Below are positions 1 to 9,855 of a DNA stretch of 64,000 nt, in pieces. The notes under the pieces are model-generated. The model did no database searches, was not told the DNA's origin, and saw only the letters and a list, made by a program, of their open reading frames with translations. A program made the position numbers and the translations under genes. This DNA comes from Rhipidocladum racemiflorum. Taxonomy: Eukaryota > Streptophyta > Magnoliopsida > Poales > Poaceae. The stretch's first letter is position 1. The number at the start of each line of letters is the position of its first letter. The DNA lies in assembly GCA_036346355.1 (NCBI GenBank), contig CM070576.1, forward strand, positions 56,901,712 through 56,965,711, given 5' to 3'.

Positions 1-1317
1 CACTCTATCATAACATATCATTTTATATAAACAACCATAGCATGCAAGTTATCAGAAACTTGCGGGGAATTTGCAGAAACTTGCGGAAACTTGCCTTGGT
101 CGGTGAGGAGAGGATCGTCTTCCTGCGGATCCGCGACTGCGTCGGCGTCAAACGATTCTATTGTGCGAAAAACAACAAATAAACAACCGTTCGGAAAATA
201 CAAAGAAACAAATTAATTCGTAATTACATGAAAACTTCCAGATCTATAGTTTAGCATTTTCTAAGATTTATAAAATTTATTTTAATATTTTTGGACGTAT
301 ATTTTGAGAGCTACAAAATCCGTAAGTTTAGTATTTCCACGAATAATTTAACAGTATAAATTTATATATATAATTTCAGGAAAATTATTGTAGATAGGTA
401 TTAATTTTTACTAATTAACAAAATTTGTTGAATGCAGTTTAGTGCTAAAATGAATTCGCCACGAAATTGATAAATTTCGCAAACTATGAAAAGTTCATGT
501 ACAAACTAATGGAACGTTGAGCTTGGCAGCACTGTTCATCAAGTATATACATATACACGGCTGAACGAAAATAGGAAGTTTCGGTTTTTCATGTACCAAT
601 CGACGTAGAGAGATCCGATGGCCCGGCCGACTAGTCCAGTGGAGACGGCGTGTCACGACGTACTCGTCGCCGGCGACGGCAAAGCGGCCGGATGGCGGTG
701 GTGGCCGGAAGAAGAGAAGAAAACAATACCAATATCGTTCGGTCCTTTGCAAAACGCAGCGAAAACAGAATGGAAAAGATCAAATGGAGGGAATGGATAG
801 ATTGGCGACGAAGAGGAAGACCCAGGGGTTCCTTTTATAGCGTGGGAGGAAGTCCAATGGTTGCCATGGCAGTGGAAACGCGAAACGGAACGGAAAAATA
901 GCTGCCACTTCATTTCCCCACGCTTTAATGCAAGTTAGTGGAGGATTGATTTTGGTAACTGTTGTGGATTGAAGAGGATGCGAAGTGGATTCCATTTATG
1001 ATTTTTGTGGAATTTTTGGTGATGAATTGGAGTAGATCTTGAAGCTTCTGTGGACGTCAATGGAGGAGAGAGAGAATGTAACACATTTATGTGCTTCGGC
1101 TGGATCTTGAAGACGAGGCTACAGTGCAACCACGTATCTGCAGTTACTTCTCCACTTTGAATAGTGTTTAGAATAAAAGGCGTTTAAGATAAAATAGCTA
1201 AGAAGTTCTAAAAATCTTGGAAAGATTCCCTAAAATATTAGGGAATATTTGGAACCTAATGAAGTTGGTTTCGGGATTTTTCAATGTACATATTTTCTGC
1301 AAAAATTCTTTTAGTAA
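1..1317. other. Intergenic or 5' gene-flank sequence, no certain gene
   Basis: The stretch is mostly AT-rich. On the minus strand, 18-203 holds an acidic open frame in which a segment near 105-165 looks coding. It is preceded by an AG acceptor-like site and followed by AG|GCAAGT, which matches a GC-AG intron donor. With the TATA box at 831-840 this could be the 5' end of a minus-strand gene running off the left edge. I recognise no protein family, so no gene is called. Confidence 0.2.
831..840 (-). promoter_or_regulatory. Putative TATA box of a minus-strand promoter
   Basis: The minus strand reads CTATAAAAGG, a good plant TATA box. About 30 bp downstream (near 800) begins a pyrimidine-rich, GC-rich leader resembling a plant 5'UTR, running to about 600. 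No confident start codon or protein follows inside the window, so the gene it might drive is unknown. Confidence 0.3.
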
Positions 1318-1583
1318 GGCCCCGTTTGGCAATTTGAAACTGAACTGTTTCGACTAAAATCTAGGAAAAACCCGGCCAAACGGACTAAAACTCGGAACGA
1401 TTCTCCTCGGAACGTTTCTTCTTTCTCCACGCCGTGGCTGAATCATCTTCAACCCCGTTTCACTAGTTTCTACTAGAATCTGGAACCGTACCAAACGGTT
1501 TGCAGAAAGTGATTCTGATTCTACCTGAAACGTTTCTACCAAGAATTTTAAACCGTTTCCGTTTCTACTAGAATCTGGAACCA
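1318..1583. mobile_element. Tourist-like MITE, right end missing
   Basis: It begins after TAA with GGCCCCGTTTGGCAATTT and carries internal motifs (CTAGAATCTGGAACC, CGTTTCTACTAGAATCTGG) shared with the complete copy at 3558-3795. The expected right terminus is absent: the sequence stops after GGAACCATAC. It is therefore a truncated or rearranged relative of the complete element. Confidence 0.55.
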
Positions 1584-2929
1584 TACACTTTTTTATAAAT
1601 TCAAGAAACTTAATTTATAAGTCAAGTTTTTGAAAATATTTGGAAAGTAACATTCTCTTTTTTTTTCAACTGATGCACGCATGGTTTTAATTGTTATAAG
1701 AAATAAAAATGAGGATGTTACAGTTTCACATCTCCAGTTTAGTGCCCATTTGTTTTGCACCAATAAACGATTGATCTCCAGTCATATCTCTTAATCCCTA
1801 CAAAACGACCGTGTTATTGTGAAAAGGGTGTCTTGGTATATTACCAGTAACCATATCGAATTAAATACTAGAAACCTTATATTACCTCTATAAGCCCAGC
1901 TTTGGCTTCTTTCAGCTATGCATTCGTCCTGCAGTCCTTAGTGATGAGTGCCGTGTTAAGATATTCGATATCTTCAAAGCGATCATATATGTATTTCAGT
2001 TCTTGTTTTTAATCTCATAAATCTTTTTTGTTATCTTAGACTTGTCCTTTAGTTGTTCGATCTTCACCTCAAATTTTTGTTTAGCTTCTAACAGCTTTTT
2101 CACGTTGTTTATTTTTATCAAATCAGATTTCAATTAATTTAGATCAGAAACTATGATGTGATGCTTATCATCAGGTAATAAGAAATGGGCATTCACAAGA
2201 TTACTTCAGACACTACTGGCATCCTATATAGTATAGAATGAACATCACACTAATTATTATAAGGCACTGTTTGGAACAAAGAAAACATAAAGATATTTTT
2301 TGGGATTAAAACTCTATCTCATGTATTATGTTCCTGTGAAGCATCCAAATATCACAATTGAATAATTTCTGAGTTTTGTAGTTCCAAAAGATTCAAGAGG
2401 ATCTATTATTCTAAAAAATAGAGGTACTAGATCGTGGAATATCAATAGTGTTATTGCGAAGTGCAAGGATTATCATCAACTTATAAAAACATCACACAAT
2501 GGGCTAATGATTTTCACATGCCACAAGTCTACCTCTACTAATCTCAACACTACAACAGGAACAGAAGGAATAACAGATTTAACAAAAAATGTGGAAGCAG
2601 AAAGCATGAACCAAGTGATTCTTTTGTCATCACACAGAAAATGCCTAATACATAACTTTGAGAAAGAGGCATTTTTACACACACACACACACCTAACTAT
2701 TCTACTTCACTCTAGAAAATAATTTCTGTACACATTGTTCTCCAGATAAACCAGTTAAATGTTGCCCATGAATAAACCTTCACAGATAAGCATCACTCAC
2801 AAGAACATAAGAAATGGGGTATGCAGATAAGCATGTATATGTTGCCCACAAATCACAGGATAAGCATCACTCACAAAAATACAAGTAATGTCCAAACTAT
2901 AGTCAATCACAAGATAAGGCAACAGGGAA
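1584..2929. other. AT-rich intergenic sequence, no gene seen
   Basis: No open frame resembles a known family. A short CA repeat lies near 2680-2692. GGCACTGTTTGGAACAA after TAA near 2263 could be one end of another Tourist-like element, but I find no partner end. Confidence 0.4.
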
Positions 2930-3344
2930 TTACCGAGGGGAGGATGCCAGAGAGGAGGTCGTCAGGGAGGAGGTTGCTGAGGAGGAGCGGGAGGATGTCG
3001 GGGAGGTGGTCGCCGAGGAGGAGGGGGAGGAGCCGGGGAGGAGGTCGCCAAGAGGAAGGTCACTGGGTTTGAGGGAGGAGGGTGCTAAGATCCGCGCATG
3101 AACCTCGATATGTTTATATAGCCTCAGGTGACATCTCAGGCGGTTTGTGGTTAGAACCAATCGTCTGTGATCTGTTGATATCATAGACGGTTTTAGTTTA
3201 AAATCGTTTGTGATATATATAGTAGTCATCAATGACGGTTTTTTGGTTTTTGGATGGAATGGTCCGTTTTGAGGGGTTATCACAGAAGATTTTTGGCTAC
3301 CATCAGTGATGAGGGGTCTAATATAAGTCTTTTTTGTAGTAGTG
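2930..3344 (-). mobile_element. CACTA (En/Spm-like) transposon terminus with promoter and first exon-like segment
   Basis: Read on the minus strand, the element starts at 3344 with CACTACTACAAAAAAGAC, a classic CACTA terminus. Next come subterminal repeats in both orientations built on ACGGTTTT, AAAATCGTTTGTGAT and CGTCTGTGAT (3130-3260). A TATATAAAC box follows at 3113-3121, then a Ser/Pro/Thr-coding GC-rich segment (about 2940-3090) that ends at a donor-like CG|GTAATT near 2930. This order (terminus, subterminal repeats, promoter, first exon) is typical of CACTA elements. The opposite terminus was not found, so the element is truncated or its limit is unrecognised. Confidence 0.65.
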
Positions 3345-3557
3345 CTTATATGTTATTAAAATTATATAAAAGTATATTGATGTTTACTCATATTGTTTTC
3401 TTGTGATAAATCTAAACTTTTTCTAGGTATTAACGATCAAAGCTTTAAAATATTAACTATACGTGTTATAAAACAATATCTATTCCAGAACCAAAGGAGT
3501 TGTGCGTACTATTTGTTCTAGGCTGATTATTGCTCGTAGATAAGGATCTCGTATTAA
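3345..3557. repeat. Degraded Stowaway-like fragment in AT-rich DNA
   Basis: A stretch around 3420-3500 (ATTAACGATCAAAGCTTTAAAAT and following bases) is related to one arm of the Stowaway-like elements at 4606-4853 and 53483-53740. Its ends are not preserved. Confidence 0.35.
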
Positions 3558-3795
3558 GGCCCTGTTTGGTAAGGTTCTAGATTCTAGTAGAAACGAAAAC
3601 GATTCCAGGTTCTTGGTAAAAACGTTTCAGGTTGGGTTCTGTGAATCAGGTGGAACTGGGTTGAGACCGATTCAGCCACGGTGTGTAAAAAGAAGAAACG
3701 ATCCAAAGAGAATCGTTCCAAGCTTTAGCCCGTTTGATTGGGTTTCTTCCAGAATCTAGTAGAAATGATACGGTTCCAAATTGCCAAACGAGGCC
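3558..3795. mobile_element. Tourist-like (PIF/Harbinger) MITE with TAA target duplication
   Basis: The 238-bp element opens with GGCCCTGTTTGG and closes with CCAAACGAGGCC. It is flanked by TAA at 3555-3557 and 3796-3798, the 3-bp duplication expected for PIF/Harbinger insertion. The arms stay imperfectly inverted for about 40 bp, with TTCTAGTAGAAACG near the left end answered by TTTCTACTAGATTCTGG from the right. It encodes nothing. The 1318-1583 sequence is a truncated relative. Confidence 0.8.
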
Positions 3796-4500
3796 TAAGA
3801 TAGAGCGGAAGAGCTGGAGACTCGTACAATTGTGAACTGTTTCCTCGGACGGTCAGCAGATGCTAAAAAAGGGCCGGATATTTCTCTCTCTCCCAACCGG
3901 CCGGCTTAACCCATCACAATCAGGCACAGTTCCCCCCTTCTCTCTCTTGGTTTTTTTCCCCACCGCGCGGAAGCAGAAGTCCTGAGAAGCGAAGAAGCCC
4001 AGGAGCCACCGGGCCTCAACGGCTAGATCACACGGCCCATGCGCGCGACTAACGCGGCGGCGGGCGACCACCAAACGTGACGGGAGACGCGGCTGGCGCC
4101 GTGGGCCACCGAGCGTACGGGTGCGCCCCGCGGCCTCGGCAGCGAGATCGTCGGCGTTGCTTTGTCACGAGACTTGATCTGCATCCGCCGTCGTGTGGGA
4201 TCGACCTGTCCAATCCGAGCCACCGTAGGCCGCCGAGCCCGGCTATATCGAAACAGCTTTGTTTGATCGGTGCCGTCGTTTTCCTTCGCCTGGGTCGTCT
4301 CACGCCCGGACTGGGCCAGCGTGCGCGCTGGATGATCCAGGAGTGGATCCAACCTGGAGTCGTACGTCACGTTTCCGGCACCAACGAGCCATCGTCTGAT
4401 CAAGCCATCGAAAAAGAGAAATTTTACGAATCTAGCCATTTATTTATGGAAAGTGTTTCTATTACTACACTATCAAACGAGATATAAATAAATACTAGTT
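3796..4500. other. GC-rich island with open frames on both strands, unrecognised
   Basis: Between about 3880 and 4440 base composition rises sharply and frames of 136-138 codons are open on both strands (4077-4487 plus, 4023-4439 minus). Neither translation resembles a known domain, and both are Arg/Pro-rich as expected by chance in GC-rich DNA. It may be a captured gene fragment or a relic first exon. Confidence 0.25.
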
Positions 4501-4605
4501 AATTCGATCTATTAAATTCAAAAAAAAAAATATCTATATTAAATTACAGAAAGGAATACTAGGCTCATCCTTACAAGGATGCAAACTTTGTGTATCGTCA
4601 ATATA

Positions 4606-4853
4606 CTTTCTCCGGTCTCAAATAGTTATCGTTTTGGATATAGGTGTAGACGAATTTTTAAAATTTTGACTATCAATATCTTTTAAAATATTTAAATTGG
4701 ATATATAAAAATTATATGTGTAGATTTGTCTCGAAAAGTACTATCATAATATTATAATTTTATTAAGTTTTACAAATATATTATAATAAAAATCAAAGGC
4801 CAAAACTGTGTTTTAGAAACTGTGTAGACTCGGATTTATTTTGGACAGGACAT
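4606..4853. mobile_element. Stowaway-like MITE
   Basis: It starts after TA with CTTTCTCCGGTCTCAAATAG, the usual start of this grass MITE family, and contains TCAAAATTTT arms and an AT-rich core. It aligns along its length with the reverse complement of 53483-53740. The right end (near TTGGACAGGACAT, then TA) is degenerate. Confidence 0.55.
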
Positions 4854-4869
4854 TAGCTCCAGTGTTCCA

Positions 4870-5240
4870 CTCAAGGTTTCAAATTTCGGTTTCAAATCGT
4901 ATCTCATAGGTGACCAAAATCTAAAATCCTGGCAAAATCTCGGAATTTCGAACGAAATTTGGACCAAGTCCAAAAAGCAAATTTCAAATCCAGCTTTTTT
5001 AGAACCGTGATTTCCGTGATCTCGGCTAAAATTGCCGAGACCTCAGTGATAAACACCGAAATCTCGGCCCAAAAAACTTAAAATCTGATAATAAAAAAAA
5101 CCTCATGTTCACGAGCGCATGAGGTTCAAAACTGTTTGTGCTTTGAACATTTTCAAAAAAATTTATTCCACTGAGATTTAAAATGTTAACCAAAATTTCT
5201 AAAATTTCACTGAAATTTTAAACTTTGGTTTCACGAACAC
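4870..5240. repeat. Degenerate AT-rich repeat of the CAAATTTCGG type, probable old hAT-like element
   Basis: The left side opens AAGGTTTCAAATTTCGG and the right side ends CTGAAATTTTAAACTTTGG, imperfect inverted repeats. Flanks (TTCCACTC and TTTCACGA) match at only 5 of 8 positions. Similar sequence occurs at 38356-38500, 39480-39720, 49440-49640 and 51973-52868. Confidence 0.4.
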
Positions 5241-6131
5241 AGGAGCGCGCAGACTCCAGTTTGAGGAAATAAATTCCGTGGAGCTTGTATGTAAACTTTT
5301 TCCCGTGCCTACATAACGCTGATTGATGCCACATGGACGATCCTGCAATCCAATGCCATGACTTAATTCAGGTGAAAATAAATACCTGATGCTTATTTCA
5401 ATGCAAATTTGGTTGCTTAATTTAGACTTAATGTCGTAGCGTTGGATTACATGATTGTCTACGCGACATCATTCAGCGTCAGATATGCACGAAAAGAAAT
5501 TTGCATACCAGCTGCACAAAATTTATTTCCCCAGTTTAATGCAGGGTACAGCAAAAACGACAGGGCACGAACAATTAATGGCGGGGACTGGGGACAAAGC
5601 TACAGAATTGAAGTGGAATAGGCTATAATAAATCGCCAAACATACAGCTTTCCGCCTTTCCATCCCTAGCCACGTGTTCTCCAAACTGATCAGGATTCAC
5701 GAGCACAGATACTCATATACAGAATGCTCAGAGTGAGAGATCGGCCAAATTAATTCGTTTCTAGCTTTTGGCAGACATTGTGAATTTGCGGTAAGTCCAG
5801 CACTGTTGTTCTTATCGTCTTTGCATATACTAGCTTTTTTTTGAAAGAAAACTATAGAGTTTTATTTTCGTTTTCTTTTGTTCCCCATTGGACTTGTTTA
5901 TTTTCAGTGGAGCCAAAAAGAGCTGGTGGTGACTGGTGAGCACTCCTGTCAGGAAAGAACAAAAAGTCGAGCAATTCTGGGGAGGTGAACCACCGCATGA
6001 TAACACGTCCGAGCAAAGAGTGGACGGCGATGATTATTCAGCAAAGTTGTGACTACAAGTATCATGATCAAATTGATCACAAACAAGCTCGACACTGAAT
6101 TGATGTATCAGAAGGCGCGGAAGGAAGTGAT
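5241..6131. other. Non-coding sequence downstream of threonine aldolase
   Basis: No supported gene. The part nearest 6131 should contain the 3'UTR of the minus-strand threonine aldolase. The remainder is ordinary AT-rich intergenic DNA. Confidence 0.5.
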
Positions 6132-8870
6132 CTAGTGCCCATATGAGTTCGTGGTAGTACCATTTGTCAAATGCTCAAATTTAGCTCCACCTGTCAGTAT
6201 TTCTTCGACAGCTTTCTGAAAATAGAAGACAATATCAGTGACACATACGCACCAACTGAAACTAGGAGTGAAACAAGAAAGCGGTCCAAGCATTGCGTAC
6301 CTCAATACATGTCAATGCATACTGAACATCACTATCTGAAATTTGGTAGTGGAGGACAAACCTGACACTGCATAATAAGGGAGTTCAAAATAGAGTGCTA
6401 AATTTGGAAGCATGCGGAATTAAGTAGATATTGCTAATAGTACAATATAAATTTTCAGTCAGATCCAATTTAGGCATAAAAATGCTTGTACTGAGTACTA
6501 ATTGAGTTTAACAATCAAAAGTGAAGACGAAGGCAGCAGACATAAGCAGAAAAATTCTCGTTAGACAAAAGGGTGAAGTGGAGACTGAAGACGCTTGGAG
6601 TAAAATCAACAATCTACCAATGAGAGAATTGAACAAAAAGTGAATATGTTGGATCAAATGAATCTGTTTTGCAAGGATTTGGAAATGAAAATTCGAGCTC
6701 CTCTGTTGTTGGTTTTGGGAAGAACTTGATCATGGATGAGCACATGGTGGACAGAGATTGCACGGAGGAGGTGGTTCCGGATGCGTTGATATCATTTGCC
6801 ACTTTTTTCGGTGACTTGATGGAGAACAAAAATATGGAAGGTTGATGGAGTGCAGAAGAGTTTATTTAGCTGCTACGACAGCTTATCTTGAGTGTTATAT
6901 GTTTTTTGTGGACAGTTTTTTGGCAGCTGGATGCATCCACTGTTTTGGAGAGCAAAATGGTTGATTTTGGAAGACTTGTTCCCTAGTTTGTTATGCTGAT
7001 GGCATAGAGCTGGTGCGGAAAAGAGTTTTTTTCTGTTTTCTTAGGATGAATGTTGATGTTTTGTAATGCTGGCCCTTGTGGTCTGGGTCTGTTACTGTGC
7101 TAAAACTATCCTCAGTTTCATTATAATGGAACTGGGGCATCAAATGTTTGATGTCCTATTGATCAAAAAAAAATGAGAGAATTGAACTTTACCTCTTCGA
7201 ACTTGCAGGCATTGCAAGCACATTGCGCTGTTCCAGAACTTGACACAGCTTGTCAGGTGATATGCGCGAATCCACAATGTCAAAGAATACCTTAAAAAGA
7301 CAGGGTGGTATGTTACTTATGGGAACATAGTGGAAAACAAGAAAATCCATAGATGATCTGGCAGACTAACCATATTGGTCTCCACTGAAGTAGAGTCAAC
7401 TGTAAACTGTTCGATTTTCTTCAGTCCGTCTAAGCAAACGAACAAGAAGTACAAGTTCAGAAACTGAAGTTACAAAGGACTTGTGATTTACTCGAATTTC
7501 AAAACAATCGAAGTGAGATTAGTGAGGAAAATATCTGAAACCTGCCAAAACTTTAGCCTTTCTGTGGTCATCCGCAAGCTTCGCAACAGTGTCGCGAACT
7601 GCAACATAGGCAGCAGCACAAAGAATTCCCACCTGCCTCATTCCACCGCCTAGGGTCTTCCTAAGAATTTTGGCCTGAAAGTAATGTTCAGAATTCCATC
7701 ATTACATGTTCTCTGCAGCTTAAATTCACATTCAGAATTGAACGGACCTTGTCTATGAAGCCCTTCGAACCAACAATAACTGATCCAACGGGAGCGCCTA
7801 ACCCTTTAGATAGGCATACCTAGAGTTTAAGTTTCACATAGAAATAGAATCAGGAATCATATACTGCCAGGCTACCTGCAGCCCATTCATACATGGTTGT
7901 ATAATCGAACACAATACCAAGCAAATTGACACGTACCGAAACTGAATCAGCAGCTTTCACAAGTCTATGAACAGGAACTCCAAGTGTCTGGCACAGAAAA
8001 CAGCGGTTGATCCACATAAAAACAGATTCAACGTGATAAATTGAGAGGCTGGGACGGCACATATGTATGTTTTAAATTTTCTTATTGGAAAAATGCATGT
8101 ACCCCATACCTGGATATCCGGTTTGTTTTTAAAGATTTATCCTATTGGTTGCTTTACTAACATAGCAGCAGGTGCTAAAGGACAGTAAAATTGATAGCAT
8201 CGATCCGCTTCTACTTACCACAGAAGCATTAAAAATGCGAGCTCCATCAATATGAAGCTTCAAGCCATGGCTCTTCGCAACTTCGCCAACCTTGTCGGTA
8301 TACTCTACAGATAAGCATTTTCCACCACAACTACAGCAGCAACAAGAAGCACACCAGTTAGGTACAAGGATTAGTACTACAACCCTTCCCGTCCGCAAGA
8401 TCAGCAACAGGTGTTAGAACGACTCACTTTGCCTGCGTGTTCTCCAAGCAGATCAACCTCGTGGTCGGATAGCACAGGGCCCCGTCCGGATGCCTAATGG
8501 CAGATACAATCTTGTCGATGTCCATGGTGCCGTCGGGATTGTTCCTCACGGTCCTGGGGTGGACGCCGCCGATGGTGGAAATGCCGCCGTTCTCGTAGAT
8601 GTGGATGTGGGAGTTGTCGCCGAGGATGACCTCGCTGCCCCTGGCGTCGCAGTGCACGAGGACGGAGATGAGGTTGGCCATGGTGCCGGACGGCACGAAC
8701 AGCGCGGCCTCCTTGCCCATGATCCTGGCCATCTCCGTCTCGAAGCGGTGAGCGGTCGGGTCCGCGCCCAGGACGTCGTCGTCGACGTCCGCCGCGGCCA
8801 TGGCGGCCCGCATGGCCTCGGAGGGCTTCGTGACCGTGTCCGACCGGAGGTCCACCACCTTGGTCACCAT
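6132..8870 (-). CDS. THA1: L-threonine aldolase (low-specificity, PLP-dependent)
   Basis: Nine exons splice to one 372-codon frame: 8428-8870, 8219-8330, 7937-7987, 7748-7819, 7542-7674, 7371-7429, 7193-7290, 6301-6367 and 6132-6215, all with GT/AG borders and matching phases. The enzyme cleaves L-threonine or L-allo-threonine to glycine and acetaldehyde in the cytosol. Visible fold-type-I aminotransferase features are DLRSDTVT (residues 7-14), the PSGT phosphate loop (60-63), HIH (88-90) over the cofactor, D176 and R179 in HIDGAR, and the Schiff-base lysine K207 in SKGLGAP. Length and exon pattern fit plant threonine aldolases. I chose ATG 8870 because MVTKVVDLRSD is the usual plant N-terminus; an in-frame ATG at 8906 would add 12 residues. 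Intron 8 (6368-7192) carries a retroposon. The symbol is by similarity to Arabidopsis THA1. Confidence 0.93.
6619..7187 (+). mobile_element. Poly(A)-tailed retroposon (LINE-like 3' fragment) in a threonine aldolase intron
   Basis: The 16-bp sequence AATGAGAGAATTGAAC occurs at 6619-6634 and exactly again at 7172-7187. The 537 bp between ends in an A8 run, the signature of target-primed reverse transcription. The insert has a 66-codon open stretch without ATG near its start (ending MENKNMEG) and a 3' part rich in G/T stretches like plant LINE tails. No reverse transcriptase is present, so it is a 5'-truncated or non-autonomous copy. It lies on the strand opposite to the host gene. Confidence 0.8.
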
Positions 8871-9334
8871 TCTCCGCAGCTCAAACTCACACTGCCGCAG
8901 CAACACAACCTAGAATGGTAAGTATGTAGTATTTTCTTAGCAGTACAGTGTGAACTTTGCAAATGCACAGGGATGGGCGGTGAAAACTGTGAAATGGTGC
9001 GATAGTTTTTAGTATAACAAGGGATGCTTTAACCTGCTACAACTTTATATTGGCCTAAAAAATGTCCCATCTGGTGTAAAAAAAGTATGTTCTTTAAAAT
9101 TTGATACATCTCTCACATTTTTAAAGCACCGCTACGGAAGGGTTTGTCACATGCATTTCACGTAATTGCATACAAGATGTAATGTACACCATTGTACTGT
9201 AGCAAACATCGACTTATCAGAACAAGAAAGTTGGTCTTCTTTCTCTCACTCGGTCCGGATCCAATAAAACAGGACAAAAACCCGACAGTTCAACGCCCAT
9301 ACGGGAGGGGTGAAAAAAGGAAAACCAACAAAAC
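8871..9334. other. Threonine aldolase upstream region
   Basis: This should hold the aldolase promoter and 5'UTR on the minus strand. I see no convincing TATA box. The right part (9190-9334) is the empty-site flank of the Copia insertion and ends with the target site AAAAC (9330-9334). Confidence 0.4.
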
Positions 9335-9552
9335 TGTTAGACAACCTCGCTATCGAATAGTCCGGGGTTGCCTAATAGATCTCAAGTGGAGAATAGACAG
9401 GGAGAAAGAGAGACACAATATGAGGAGGAACGGGTCTGCTTTATTATTCTGTATGCTTGTGTACAATGGGGTGACCTCGCCTCCTATATATAAGCGGTTA
9501 CGCTTAGAGATAAGGAAGAGTCCATATCGGATACGAATCCGGTTTCCTAACA
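9335..9552 (-). repeat. Downstream (3') LTR of the Copia element
   Basis: 218 bp from TGTTAG to CTAACA, about 97% identical to 15983-16201. The differences cluster in the CCTATATATA region and an adjacent short indel. Confidence 0.92.
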
Positions 9553-9855
9553 CTCCCCTTGGACTCTTCAACTGCGAGATGCATATGCCTCATTAAAACT
9601 CCATAAAAACCCGAGTGGGAAAAATAATTGGAGAAAGAGTACATAGCACACGCTTGTCGTGTTGCACGGATTGCCTCATCAAAAACCTTATGTAAGAAAA
9701 CTTCAATGAAAAACTTACTTAAGGAAAAGAGTACAATCCACCCAAACTTCAATGTTAATCTTCAAGATTTACGTTGGGTACTCAAACTTCATGGTTGAGA
9801 TTTATGTAGGAGTATGTGAAAAATCTCCCTGAAATCTGCACTTCTCTAAGCCTCA

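Noticed and set aside
2548..3344. CACTACAACAGGAAC at 2548 as the second end of the CACTA element
   Set aside because: Flanking triplets differ (CAA against CTT), and no subterminal repeats like those at the 3344 end are present.
4023..4487. Overlapping long frames on both strands as genes
   Set aside because: Both are composition-driven in GC-rich DNA, with no recognisable domain or splice structure.
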